NCBI GenBank assembly: GCA_963677785.2
Contig: CAXXDH010000003.1
Span: forward strand, 992,001-1,056,000
Direction of reading: 5' to 3'
Source of the DNA: G963665495 sp963677785
GTDB lineage: Bacteria > Desulfobacterota > Desulfovibrionia > Desulfovibrionales > Desulfovibrionaceae
Length of the DNA: 64,000 nt
In this document: one piece after another, positions 15,796 through 24,423 of the stretch
Layout: the number at the start of each line of letters is the position of its first letter
How positions within the stretch are numbered: position 1 is the stretch's first letter
Notes under the pieces: generated by a model
Told to the model about the DNA's origin: nothing
The model's input: only the letters and a program-made list of their open reading frames with translations
Database searches by the model: none
Program-made: the position numbers and the translations under genes

Positions 15796-16955
15796 CGCAT
15801 GCGGTACGCGCCCGCAGAATTCTTCCCATGGATGGTTCCGGTGCGTGTGTCGACAATGGCTGCATTCTGTACGAGGGCACGACCAATACGATTATCAAGG
15901 TCGATACCCATGCCAGGCTCCGCAATGAGTTTTCGGGCAATTGCGACGACCTGGGCGACGTGGTTCTGCTGCCCAGGCTCGTCATGGCGCATACGCATCT
16001 CGAACTCAGTCATACGGGCGGACGGACGCTGGCAGGGCGTGGTTTCCCCGCATGGGTGCGCTCATTGCTGCAGAATCCTCTCGAACAATGCGATTCGCAG
16101 GCCCTGGCAGAAGCGGTGGACACGCTGCGGCAAAGCGGAGTCGGATTCGTCGCCGACATCTCCAGCCGCAATGGCGTTCAGGTGGCCTCCATGCTCTCCG
16201 ACGCGCGTATCGGGTATATGCTGTTTCTGGAGATTTTCGGTTTCGGCAAATGCGACTCCGCGGAAGAACCGCCCTGGCCGTACGGTCCGGGACGGGAAAT
16301 TCTCGATGCCGAGCCGGAGCATGTTTCCGCCGCAGGGCACGCGCTTTACTCCACTTCCGCAGAACGGCTGCGGGCTGCTAAGTCCTGGTGCGATTCCCGA
16401 AACCTGCCTTTCAGCCTGCACCTCGCGGAATCCCCCGAAGAAAATACCCTGTTGCTGGAAAACCAGGGCGAGCTTGCCGCCTTGTTCAAAAAACGCGTTT
16501 TTCCAAAAAGCTACCAGCCGCCGCGGCAGCTCCCGGTAGCGTATGCTGACAGCCTCGGATTATTGAACCAGCGTACCCTGGCCGTGCATTGCGTCCAGGT
16601 TACGGATGCGGACGCCCAAGTCCTGGCCCGGCGCGGAACCCATATTTGCCTCTGCCCGCGCAGCAATGCCCAGATCGGCGTTGGGGAACCGCCCGTGGAT
16701 TTGTTGCGCAAACACGGCTGCTCCATCAGCCTGAGTACGGACGGGCTTTCTTCCTGTCCTGATCTGAATCTTTGGAATGAACTACGCTATACGCGCGAAC
16801 ATCTGTGCCCGGATGTTCCCTTGCCTGAAACGCTCGCTTGGATTACATCCAATCCGGCGGAGGCGCTAGGAATTTCCGACCTGTACGGATCGTTGTCCGA
16901 AGGAAAGCTGGCCTCCTGGACAACACTCCCGGTGGATCTTGCAGACTGCCTTTGA
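15792..16955 (+). CDS. Amidohydrolase, possibly aminodeoxyfutalosine deaminase
   Basis: The 387-residue protein is a metal-dependent hydrolase of the ATZ/TRZ-adenosine deaminase-like branch: HTHLELS near residue 60, HLAESPEE near 220, VHCVQVT near 270 and STDGLSS near 320 supply the metal and catalytic residues. Aminodeoxyfutalosine deaminases (MqnX) belong to this branch, and this genome makes aminodeoxyfutalosine with MqnE 6 kb away, so MqnX is a reasonable call. An adenosine or methylthioadenosine deaminase is the main alternative, favoured by the coupled SAM hydrolase upstream (ATGA overlap). The sequence alone does not separate these. Confidence 0.6.
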   Translation: MTHAVRARRILPMDGSGACVDNGCILYEGTTNTIIKVDTHARLRNEFSGNCDDLGDVVLLPRLVMAHTHLELSHTGGRTLAGRGFPAWVRSLLQNPLEQCDSQALAEAVDTLRQSGVGFVADISSRNGVQVASMLSDARIGYMLFLEIFGFGKCDSAEEPPWPYGPGREILDAEPEHVSAAGHALYSTSAERLRAAKSWCDSRNLPFSLHLAESPEENTLLLENQGELAALFKKRVFPKSYQPPRQLPVAYADSLGLLNQRTLAVHCVQVTDADAQVLARRGTHICLCPRSNAQIGVGEPPVDLLRKHGCSISLSTDGLSSCPDLNLWNELRYTREHLCPDVPLPETLAWITSNPAEALGISDLYGSLSEGKLASWTTLPVDLADCL

Positions 16956-17003
16956 ACGTGAGCCCTTGTATGACGCGGCGTATTTTTTGTTCTTGTTTTT
17001 ATC

Positions 17004-17032
17004 TTGTTCTACTTGCCCAGTTTTTGTATTAT
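17004..17032 (+). promoter_or_regulatory. Sigma70-like promoter for pyrB-pyrC
   Basis: TTGTTC (17004-17009) and TATTAT (17027-17032) with 17-base spacing. It lies just after the amidohydrolase stop and would give a short leader of about 30 bases before pyrB. Confidence 0.45.
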
Positions 17033-17070
17033 CGACAACGGCACTTTTCATCCCCAGCCCACGGTTCGAC

Positions 17071-18006
17071 ATGGATAAAGAGAATCGATTCAACTGGCCT
17101 CATAAAGACCTTCTGTCTATCTCCCAACTGACGCGTAAAGAGGTACACCATCTATTGGATACCGCTACGTACTTCAAGGAGATCAATACGCGCGCGGTAA
17201 AAAAGGTCCCTACGCTCAAAGGACGCAGCGTGGTTCTTTTTTTCGCCGAACCCAGCACCCGCACCAAGACATCATTCGATGTGGCCGGGAAACGCCTCTC
17301 CGCCGATACCTTCGCGTTGGGCAGCAGCGGCAGCAGCCTGACAAAGGGAGAAAGCCTGAAGGACACTGCGCTGACGCTCCAGGCCATGGCTCCCGACGCC
17401 ATCGTGATCCGCCACAACCGAAGCGGTGCGGCCCAATTTCTGTCGGAGCGGCTGCAATGCGCGATTATCAACGCGGGCGACGGATGGCACGCACACCCCA
17501 CCCAGGCCCTGCTGGACAGCCTGACGCTGCGCGAACACTGGGGCGATTTCAAGGGCAAGACCGTCCTGATCCTGGGCGACATAGCGCACAGCCGCGTGGC
17601 CCGTTCCAATGTGGCGCTGCTCACGCTGCTGGGAGCCAAAGTCCGGCTCTGCGGACCGCCCACGCTGTTTCCCCCCGGAGTGGACACCTGGAAGGCATCT
17701 GTTTACACTGACCTGAAACAGGCGGCCAAAGGCGTGGACGCGATCATGTGCCTGCGCCTGCAGCTGGAACGCCAGCAAGCCGGCCTGCTGCCTGATTTGC
17801 GGGAATACGCCCGGAAGTATTGCCTCGGCAGCCGCCATCTTGAGGTGGCCAAGCCCAACGTGAAAATTTTGCACCCCGGTCCGCTGAACAGAGGTATCGA
17901 AATTGATTCAATTCTGGCCGATGCCCCAGAAAGCCTCGTGCTCGAACAGGTAGCTTCCGGCGTGGCCATCAGGATGGCCGTTCTCTATATTTTATTAACA
18001 CGATAA
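17071..18006 (+). CDS. pyrB: Aspartate carbamoyltransferase, catalytic subunit
   Basis: PyrB joins carbamoyl phosphate and aspartate in pyrimidine synthesis. The 311-residue protein has the carbamoyl-phosphate loop FFAEPSTRTKTSF, DGWHAHPTQALLD, GDIAHSRVARS and HPGPLNRG. The frame extends to 16939, but that part overlaps the preceding gene and promoter and is not family-like, so the ATG at 17071 is preferred despite a weak ribosome site. It is followed after 10 bases by pyrC. No pyrI regulatory subunit is present nearby. Confidence 0.93.
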   Translation: MDKENRFNWPHKDLLSISQLTRKEVHHLLDTATYFKEINTRAVKKVPTLKGRSVVLFFAEPSTRTKTSFDVAGKRLSADTFALGSSGSSLTKGESLKDTALTLQAMAPDAIVIRHNRSGAAQFLSERLQCAIINAGDGWHAHPTQALLDSLTLREHWGDFKGKTVLILGDIAHSRVARSNVALLTLLGAKVRLCGPPTLFPPGVDTWKASVYTDLKQAAKGVDAIMCLRLQLERQQAGLLPDLREYARKYCLGSRHLEVAKPNVKILHPGPLNRGIEIDSILADAPESLVLEQVASGVAIRMAVLYILLTR

Positions 18007-18016
18007 GGAGGCCGCC

Positions 18017-19285
18017 GTGCCCAAGCCTGACCTGATTGTACGCGGCGCCATTTGGGAAGACAGCCCGCGAGACCTGGTAGTTGCCAAAGGGAAAATCCTC
18101 GAACTGCTTCCCTATGATGAGAAACGCAGCTTCGAAGCCCGGATCATCGACGCCCACGAACTGCTTCTCTTGCCCAGCTTCATAGACGCTCATACACACC
18201 TGCGCGAGCCCGGTTACGAATACAAGGAAAACATCGCTTCCGGCCTGGGTGCCGCTGCGCACGGCGGTTTCGGCCACATCATGTGCATGGCCAACACCAA
18301 GCCGGTCAATGATCACGGACCTATTACCACGTTCATGCGGGACCAGGCCAAAAAAGCCTGGGCGCATGGTCCGCATCTGCACCCCATCGGCGCCTTGACC
18401 AAAGGCCTGGCCGGCAAGGAGCTCGCACCTCTGGCTGAACTGGCCGAAGCCGGATGCATCGCTTTCTCCAATGACGGACTCCCCGTGGCCAGCACCGAGA
18501 CCTTCCGGCGCGCCATGGAATACGCCTCCGGCCTGGGCAAAGTCGTCATCGACCATTGCGAGGACCCGGCCATGGCTCCCGCGGCGGGCATCAACGAGGG
18601 AATCCTGAGCGGCAACCTCGGACTCAAAGGACAGCCCACGGTGGCCGAAAGCGCCCAGGTGGCCCGGGACATCCTGCTTTCGCTCTATCTGCAGCTGCCT
18701 GTGCATCTCGCCCATATCAGCTGCCGCGAATCCGTCGAGCTGATTGCCTGGGGCAAAGCCAAGGGCGCTCAAGTCACGGCCGAAACCTGCCCTCATTACC
18801 TGATCTGGACCGAAGACATTGTCCTTGATTACAATACAATGGCAAAAGTCAGCCCCCCGATCCGCAGCGCCGACGATCAGCTGGCCTTGTTGCAGGGGCT
18901 TCGCGAAGGCGTTATCGACATCCTCGCCACGGACCACGCACCTCATGCGGCCGATGAAAAGGAACAGACTTTCGAGGACGCTCCCTGCGGCATTTCCGGG
19001 CTGGACAGCGCGCTGTTCACCACATGGGGCCTTGTGACGGACAAGACCATTGACAGGGACACCTTTCTCCGCGCCTGGTGCCACAAGCCCGGAGAAATTT
19101 TCGGCCTGGCCACGAACCACTTTCAGCCAGGCGACCCGGCTGATTTTTTTCTTTTTGATTCCAATAATACGCACATCTTCGACGCAGATTCGATGCACTC
19201 GCTTGGCAAAAACACGCCCCTTTTGGGCTCCAAGGTCACCGGTCGCGTCCAGGCGCACTTCATCGGAGGCAGAAATGTCATTTAA
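18017..19285 (+). CDS. pyrC: Dihydroorotase
   Basis: PyrC closes carbamoyl aspartate to dihydroorotate. The 422-residue protein starts at GTG after AAGGAGG. Metal-binding residues are visible in DAHTHLREPG near residue 60, DHCED, HISC and TDHAPH. The length fits the class I dihydroorotases that often pair with PyrB. It is in one operon with pyrB. Confidence 0.93.
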   Translation: MPKPDLIVRGAIWEDSPRDLVVAKGKILELLPYDEKRSFEARIIDAHELLLLPSFIDAHTHLREPGYEYKENIASGLGAAAHGGFGHIMCMANTKPVNDHGPITTFMRDQAKKAWAHGPHLHPIGALTKGLAGKELAPLAELAEAGCIAFSNDGLPVASTETFRRAMEYASGLGKVVIDHCEDPAMAPAAGINEGILSGNLGLKGQPTVAESAQVARDILLSLYLQLPVHLAHISCRESVELIAWGKAKGAQVTAETCPHYLIWTEDIVLDYNTMAKVSPPIRSADDQLALLQGLREGVIDILATDHAPHAADEKEQTFEDAPCGISGLDSALFTTWGLVTDKTIDRDTFLRAWCHKPGEIFGLATNHFQPGDPADFFLFDSNNTHIFDADSMHSLGKNTPLLGSKVTGRVQAHFIGGRNVI

Positions 19286-19314
19286 GTTCTCGAATTTCTG
19301 GGAGAAACTCTAGC

Positions 19315-20646
19315 ATGCAAGATCCTTTCAAATCCGCACTAGCCCTTTGCACCACGCTCATCCGGAATGGTTTTGACGCATACATCATCAATGCGCAGTT
19401 GCAGCAGCAGATTCTGAACCAGACGAGTCCGTCCGATACAATAGAAATGGACATTGCGGCCAACTCGTCCATCGACGACCTCATCAAGCTGTTTCCCGAA
19501 ACCCGTACGTCCAGCGAGCCCTACGCCCTGGCGGCTCTGGCCCGGGACGGCTTTCTGTTCCGCTTTTACCCCGTGGATGTGGTGGAAAGTTCGCATCCGG
19601 ACACGGCTCTGGCGCGTATCACCATGCGGTTGTTGCGCAAGCTCGACGAAAGCCAGGAAATGCCAACGCCCCTGGCCTGCTCGTATTTGCCCCGCGTCAC
19701 GGACGAATACGAGGGATTCAAGGATGTCGACGAAGGCTCCATCTGCTTCAAGGGACTCCCGGACGAAACCCTGAAGCAGAATTACCTCCGCGGCATTCGG
19801 GCCCTGCGCTTTGCCGCCAATTATCACCTGCCCATCGAAGAAAACACCTGGATCGCCATCATCCGCGGCGCCCAGTCCTTGCTGGATTACGTGGCCTTTA
19901 CCGACATCATGAACGAATGGCGCAAGGTGGAAGCCGAAAACATGCACAGCTTCGTACGCATGCTTTTCGATACGCAGATTCTGCGCGGCATCATGCCGGA
20001 AATCACCGCGCTGAGCCGGCTGAAACAGACCAAGGCTGACGGAGACGAGGAAATCGTCTTTGAGCACACCCTCGAAACCATGCGCCGCTATCCGGAAGAA
20101 CTGCCCTACGACTGGTTCGGCACCTTTGCCTGCATGTTCAAGGATGTGGGTAAACTCTATACCGCCGAATACATCAACGGCGCCTGGACGTTTTACCAGA
20201 ACCATTTTGTGGGCGCCAAGATCACCCGCCGTATTTTGCAGCGCTTGCGTTTCGACCCTGCCGACACCGATCTGATCTGCCTGCTGGTCAAGAACCACGA
20301 CCGCTTCAATTACATGCTCACTGACAGAGGCTTGAGCCAGTTCAAGGCTCTGGACGAATTTCCACGGCTTATCGAAATCGCCCGGGCCACTATCAAGGCC
20401 ACCAACGGCAGTTACGCGGCCTTCAACTCCAATATGAAGAACCTTGAACGGACCGCGACTCCCGGTGAAATGCCCGAACCGCTGCTCAACGGCAACGAAA
20501 TCATGGATTTTGCCGGCATCAGGCCCGGACCGGCCGTGGGCCTGATCCGCGAAGCCCTGATCGCCGCCCAGATCACCGGTGAAGTCCAGACCGTGCCCGA
20601 TGCCGTGGAGTTCATCGCACGCTACAAAGACAGAGAAATGCTTTAA
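19315..20646 (+). CDS. CCA-adding-enzyme-like protein with degraded active sites
   Basis: The 443-residue protein has the layout of a tRNA nucleotidyltransferase/poly(A) polymerase followed by an HD domain: a central DETLKQNYLRGIRALRFA segment as in the tRNA-binding region, VFEHTLETM near residue 250 and a C-terminal GNEIMDFAGIRPGPAVG typical of these enzymes. However, the usual glycine-rich start and DxD are replaced by NGFDAYIINAQ and EMDIAAN, and the HD pair reads FKDVGK. Both catalytic centres look altered, so it may be a tRNA-binding or regulatory relative rather than the main CCA enzyme. GGGAG precedes the ATG. Confidence 0.6.
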   Translation: MQDPFKSALALCTTLIRNGFDAYIINAQLQQQILNQTSPSDTIEMDIAANSSIDDLIKLFPETRTSSEPYALAALARDGFLFRFYPVDVVESSHPDTALARITMRLLRKLDESQEMPTPLACSYLPRVTDEYEGFKDVDEGSICFKGLPDETLKQNYLRGIRALRFAANYHLPIEENTWIAIIRGAQSLLDYVAFTDIMNEWRKVEAENMHSFVRMLFDTQILRGIMPEITALSRLKQTKADGDEEIVFEHTLETMRRYPEELPYDWFGTFACMFKDVGKLYTAEYINGAWTFYQNHFVGAKITRRILQRLRFDPADTDLICLLVKNHDRFNYMLTDRGLSQFKALDEFPRLIEIARATIKATNGSYAAFNSNMKNLERTATPGEMPEPLLNGNEIMDFAGIRPGPAVGLIREALIAAQITGEVQTVPDAVEFIARYKDREML

Positions 20647-20668
20647 CAAAGCGCTACGTCGGGAGAGA

Positions 20669-20699
20669 CCATACTCCGGCGTATGTAACGAGAGTATGG
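20669..20699 (+). repeat. Hairpin after the CCA-like gene
   Basis: CCATACTC (20669-20676) and GAGTATGG (20692-20699) form an 8-bp stem with a 15-base loop. No T run follows, so it is not a standard terminator. Confidence 0.35.
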
Positions 20700-20746
20700 A
20701 CTTTGCTTCAACGTCTGATTTCACGTGTCAAAAGTTTTTGGAGATC

Positions 20747-20778
20747 CCAAAGAACCTTTTTTCAAAAAGGTTCTTTGG
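20747..20778. repeat. Long perfect palindrome before rlmN
   Basis: A 15-bp perfect stem (20747-20761 with 20764-20778) with only TC between the arms, followed directly by GCCGCCGGAGGC. It resembles dispersed palindromic intergenic elements seen in Desulfovibrio-type genomes, though no second copy was noticed in this window. Its GGAGG tail lies 14 bases before the rlmN ATG. Confidence 0.5.
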
Positions 20779-20802
20779 CCGCCGGAGGCAGTAATACCCC
20801 CT

Positions 20803-21858
20803 ATGCCCAATGAGCTTCCCGTCAATCTGCTGGATTTGCCGTACGCCAGGCTCGAAGCCTACGTACGCGGCGAACTGAACCTGCCGCGCTACCGGGCCGA
20901 ACAGCTCTGGCAGTGGTTCTGGTACCGCAACTGTACGGATTTCAGCGCCATGACCAATATCTCCAAATCCCTGCGCAAGGAACTTGCGGAGCGGACGCGG
21001 CTCTACGTTCCGGAGATCGCGCGTACGCTGGTCAGTTCGGACGGCACCGTCAAGTTCCTGCTCCAGCTGGACGACGGAAACCATATTGAAACCGTTCTGA
21101 TTCCGGAAAAAAGTCATTACACGCTCTGCCTTTCCACCCAGTGCGGCTGCGCCATGGCCTGCGCCTTCTGCAGTACGGGCAAGCTCGGATTTACGCGCAA
21201 CATGACCCATGGCGAGATTCTCGGACAGATCCTGGTGGCCAGACGCTACCTGGAAGCGCAGCAAGATGCTTTGCAGCTGCGCAACCTGGTGTTCATGGGC
21301 ATGGGCGAACCCCTGTTGAACATCGAGACCATGCTCGAGGTGCTGGAAACCCTGGACAGTCCGACCGGCCTGAATTTTTCCAGCCGCAGGGTCACAGTTT
21401 CCACCGTGGGCATCCGCAGCGGGCTCGAACGGCTGGCCGGCAACGAGCGCTGCGCTCTGGCCGTTTCCCTGCACGCGCCCAACCAGGAACTTCGCGCCCG
21501 GTTGATGCCCAAGGCCGCTCGCCTGCACCTGGACGAGCTGATGGCCTGCCTGGACAAATTTCCTCTCAGGCCCAGGCAGCGGATTACCTACGAATACGTG
21601 CTCCTGGCCGGGATCAACGACCAGCCCGAGCACGTCAAACAACTTGTCCGCCTGCTGGGCCAGCGCAAAGCCAAGATAAATCTGATCCGTTTCAACGCTC
21701 CGGCGCACGAACACGCCGCATTCACTTCCCCCAGTGAAGATGAAGCCGAAGCCTTTGCCCAGCGGCTGCGGGACCGCGGCCAGACCGTCACCTTGCGAAA
21801 AAGCAAGGGACAGGATATTGCTGCCGCTTGCGGCCAGTTAAAGGCCCTGCACGAATAA
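20803..21858 (+). CDS. rlmN: Dual-specificity 23S rRNA/tRNA adenine C2-methyltransferase RlmN
   Basis: RlmN is a radical SAM enzyme that methylates A2503 of 23S rRNA and A37 of some tRNAs. The 351-residue protein has CAMACAFC near residue 120, STQCGCA before it, FMGMGEPLLN, RRVTVSTVG, VSLHAPN and FNAPAHEHAAF. The methyl-carrier cysteines are expected in STQCGC and near the C-terminus (AAACGQLK). The frame is open to 20725 through the palindrome, but the conserved N-terminus begins at MPNELPVNLLDL, so 20803 is chosen. Confidence 0.93.
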   Translation: MPNELPVNLLDLPYARLEAYVRGELNLPRYRAEQLWQWFWYRNCTDFSAMTNISKSLRKELAERTRLYVPEIARTLVSSDGTVKFLLQLDDGNHIETVLIPEKSHYTLCLSTQCGCAMACAFCSTGKLGFTRNMTHGEILGQILVARRYLEAQQDALQLRNLVFMGMGEPLLNIETMLEVLETLDSPTGLNFSSRRVTVSTVGIRSGLERLAGNERCALAVSLHAPNQELRARLMPKAARLHLDELMACLDKFPLRPRQRITYEYVLLAGINDQPEHVKQLVRLLGQRKAKINLIRFNAPAHEHAAFTSPSEDEAEAFAQRLRDRGQTVTLRKSKGQDIAAACGQLKALHE

Positions 21859-22012
21859 TTTTTTCACATTGTCATTTTTTTGTTGCAAAACAAGGCTATT
21901 GGTTTTAGGCGCTATGCTAAGCGGATAGCGTTACTGGATGTTTTGTCCTGCATCTGCCTTGTTATATTCCATACGTTCTTTCCCAATAACCTTAAACAAA
22001 CATAGAACAGCC

Positions 22013-22396
22013 ATGAATTCTTCTTTTCAACCGGATTTCGCCAAGCAGGGCGGATTGATCCCCGCCATAGTTCAGGATGCGGCGAGCGGCGATGTTTTGA
22101 TGCTTGCCTATGTCAACGAAGAAGCCTGGAACATGACTCTTTCAACAGGAGAGGCTCATTACTGGAGCCGCAGCAGACATACGCTCTGGCATAAAGGCGG
22201 AACATCCGGTCATGTACAGAAGATCAAAGCCATTCGCCTGGATTGCGACGACGATACGTTGCTGTTTATAGTCGATCAGATCGGCGGCGCAGCCTGCCAT
22301 AAAGGCTACAAAAGCTGTTTTTACCGCGAACTCAAGGATGGGACCGAGAGTGTCTGCTCTCCTCTGGTTTTCGATCCCAAGGAGGTTTATAAATAA
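22013..22396 (+). CDS. hisI: Phosphoribosyl-AMP cyclohydrolase
   Basis: HisI opens the purine ring of phosphoribosyl-AMP, the third histidine-pathway step. The 127-residue single-domain form (no HisE part) has AHYWSRSRHTLWHKGGTSG, DCDDDTLL for Mg2+ and CHKGYKSCFYR for zinc. The stop overlaps the hisG start (TAATG). The ATG at 22013 fits the family N-terminus; upstream in-frame sequence does not. Confidence 0.93.
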   Translation: MNSSFQPDFAKQGGLIPAIVQDAASGDVLMLAYVNEEAWNMTLSTGEAHYWSRSRHTLWHKGGTSGHVQKIKAIRLDCDDDTLLFIVDQIGGAACHKGYKSCFYRELKDGTESVCSPLVFDPKEVYK

Positions 22397-23277
22397 TGTC
22401 TCAGTCAGGTATTCTCAAATTTGGTATTCCCAAGGGATCGCTGCAGGATGCGACCATCAATTTATTCGCCAAATCAGGCTGGAAAATCCGCCAGTACCAC
22501 CGCAATTATTTTCCTGACATCAATGATCCGGAAATGCAGCTGAGCATGTGCCGCGCGCAGGAAATGTCCCGTTATGTGGAAGACGGCACGCTGGATGTGG
22601 GCATGACCGGCAAGGACTGGATTCTGGAAAACAGCTCCGACGTGGTTGTGGTTTCGGACCTGGTCTACTCCAAAGTCAGCAACCGCCCCGCGCGCTGGGT
22701 GCTGGCCGTGAACAGTGAATCCCCTTTCAAGCGGCCCGAGGATCTGGCCGGAAAAAAGATCGCCACTGAGCTGTGCAATTTCACCAAGCAGTACTTCGAA
22801 GGTGCCAATATTCCGGTGGAAGTGGAGTTTTCCTGGGGCGCCACCGAGGCCAAAGTGGTGGAAGGGCTAGCCGACGCCATTGTCGAAGTCACAGAAACCG
22901 GCACCACCATTCGGGCTCACGGCCTGCGTATCATTGCTGAACTGCTCCAGACCAACACCCAGCTCATCGTCAACAAAAAATCCTGGGAAGACCCCTGGAA
23001 GCGCGCAAAAATCCAGAAAATCGACATGCTGCTCCAGGGTGCGCTGCGCGCTGAAAAACTGGTGGGCCTGAAAATGAACCTGCCGGAAGAAAAAATCCCC
23101 GAGGTGATGAAGCTGCTCCCCAGCCTGACCGCTCCCACAGTGGCCAACCTCTACAACAAGGATTGGGTCTCCATTGAGATCGTCGTGGACGAAGGCATTG
23201 TCCGCGATCTGATCCCCAACCTGCACGAACTGGGAGCAGAAGGCATCATTGAATTTGCGCTGAACAAAGTCGTATAG
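22396..23277 (+). CDS. hisG: ATP phosphoribosyltransferase, long form
   Basis: HisG commits ATP and PRPP to histidine synthesis and is usually feedback-inhibited by histidine. The 293-residue length shows the long form with a C-terminal regulatory domain (from about residue 215), so no HisZ is needed. Visible motifs are FGIPKGSLQ, DVGMTGKDW and the PRPP loop EVTETGTTIRAHGL. GGAGG lies 11 bases before the ATG, and a terminator follows the gene. Confidence 0.94.
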   Translation: MSQSGILKFGIPKGSLQDATINLFAKSGWKIRQYHRNYFPDINDPEMQLSMCRAQEMSRYVEDGTLDVGMTGKDWILENSSDVVVVSDLVYSKVSNRPARWVLAVNSESPFKRPEDLAGKKIATELCNFTKQYFEGANIPVEVEFSWGATEAKVVEGLADAIVEVTETGTTIRAHGLRIIAELLQTNTQLIVNKKSWEDPWKRAKIQKIDMLLQGALRAEKLVGLKMNLPEEKIPEVMKLLPSLTAPTVANLYNKDWVSIEIVVDEGIVRDLIPNLHELGAEGIIEFALNKVV

Positions 23278-23301
23278 CGCTCCGCTTGACGTCAATTACT
23301 G

Positions 23302-23332
23302 AAGAGGACGCATTTCGCGTCCTCTTTTTTTT
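23302..23332 (+). terminator. Intrinsic terminator after hisG
   Basis: GAGGACGC (23304-23311), loop ATTTC, GCGTCCTC (23317-23324), followed by eight Ts. It lies 25 bases after the hisG stop. Confidence 0.9.
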
Positions 23333-23354
23333 GCGCCGGAAGCGTTCAAAACCC

Positions 23355-23383
23355 TTGACAGCGCATCATTTTTGCACTTTACT
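23355..23383 (+). promoter_or_regulatory. Sigma70 promoter of the FMN riboswitch/ribB unit
   Basis: A perfect TTGACA (23355-23360) and TTTACT (23378-23383) with 17-base spacing. The predicted start, about 23390, coincides with the 5' edge of the riboswitch. Confidence 0.75.
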
Positions 23384-23395
23384 TCAACCACTTAT

Positions 23396-23535
23396 TCTCA
23401 GGGCAGGGTGAAATTCCCTACCGGCGGTATCCCGGTCTTTCCGGGGAGCCCGCGAGCGCTTCCTGCACCGTGCAGGAGGGTCAGCAGATCAGGTGCGATG
23501 CCTGAGCCGACGGTTACAGTCCGGATGGAAGAGGA
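23396..23535 (+). promoter_or_regulatory. FMN riboswitch (RFN element)
   Basis: The conserved RFN segments are present in order: AGGGCAGGGTGAAATTCCC, ACCGGCGGTA, GAGCCCGCGAGCG, a variable CTGCACCGTGCAG hairpin, CAGATCAGGTGCGATGCCTG, GAGCCGACGG and TTACAGTCCGGATGGAAGAG. It lies 130 bases before ribB and should lower its expression when FMN is plentiful. No strong T-tailed terminator is visible between aptamer and gene, so control may be by blocking the ribosome site. Confidence 0.95.
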
Positions 23536-23664
23536 TAAGGCAGTCTCTTTTACCCAGGGTTTTCCCTGCCGCAAAGATTTGCGAACGCCTGTCTTTCTGT
23601 TTGCTTTTTCACTGCCTGTTCCCATGCCCTGATTCATGTTCGTGACACATAAGAGGAGTGTCTC

Positions 23665-24318
23665 ATGAATCAGTCTCTGCTTTCACAATTCGGAAACGCG
23701 TGCGACCGTGTTGAAAAAGGGCTTGCAGCCCTTGCCAAGGGCCGTGGCGTCCTTGTTACCGACAATGAAAACCGCGAAAACGAGGGTGACCTCATTTTTG
23801 CCGCACAAAGCCTGACAGCGGCGCAGATGGCCCTTCTGATCCGTGAATGCAGCGGCATTGTCTGCCTCTGCCTTCCGGAAGAGCGTATCCGGCAGCTCAA
23901 ACTGCGGATGATGGTCGAAACCAATTCCAGCCGTTATCAGACCGCTTTCACCGTTTCCATCGAAGCGGCCCATGGCGTCACCACCGGTGTTTCCGCCGCG
24001 GACCGCGTCGCCACAATCCAGGCCGCCATCGCCGACGGAGCCCAACCTGCGGACCTGTGCCAACCCGGCCATGTGTTCCCGCTCTGCGCCCGGCACGGCG
24101 GCGTACTCGAACGCCAGGGCCATACTGAGGCCACCGTGGACCTGATGCGGCTCGCCGGGCTCAAGCCGTACGGCGTGCTTTGCGAACTCACCAATCCGGA
24201 CGGCACCATGGCCAGACTCCCGGAAATCGTATCTTTTGCCGCACAACAACAACTGACCGTGCTCTCCGTGGACGACCTGGTCGCCTACCGTACGGCTCAC
24301 GAGCGCAAAGCTTCTTAA
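23665..24318 (+). CDS. ribB: 3,4-dihydroxy-2-butanone 4-phosphate synthase
   Basis: RibB turns ribulose 5-phosphate into the four-carbon unit of riboflavin. The 217-residue protein has the acidic active-site loop DNENRENEGDL, HGVTTGVSAADR, RHGGVLERQGHTEA and GVLCELTNPDG. It is the single-domain type with no GTP cyclohydrolase II domain. AGAGGAG precedes the ATG. It is controlled by the FMN riboswitch upstream and ended by a terminator at 24356. Confidence 0.95.
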   Translation: MNQSLLSQFGNACDRVEKGLAALAKGRGVLVTDNENRENEGDLIFAAQSLTAAQMALLIRECSGIVCLCLPEERIRQLKLRMMVETNSSRYQTAFTVSIEAAHGVTTGVSAADRVATIQAAIADGAQPADLCQPGHVFPLCARHGGVLERQGHTEATVDLMRLAGLKPYGVLCELTNPDGTMARLPEIVSFAAQQQLTVLSVDDLVAYRTAHERKAS

Positions 24319-24355
24319 TCAGCTGGCAAGGCGTGTTCTAGCGCCATTCAGGGGC

Positions 24356-24387
24356 AAGGCCGGCATTTGAGATTGCCGGCCTTTTTT
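24356..24387 (+). terminator. Intrinsic terminator after ribB
   Basis: AAGGCCGGCA (24356-24365) pairs with TGCCGGCCTT (24374-24383), with an 8-base loop and a T run to 24387. It also sits just past the end of the convergent yitT-type gene. Confidence 0.88.
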
Positions 24388-24423
24388 GTTTGTTATCAGC
24401 CACTGCTGGGCTGAAAAGCCTTT

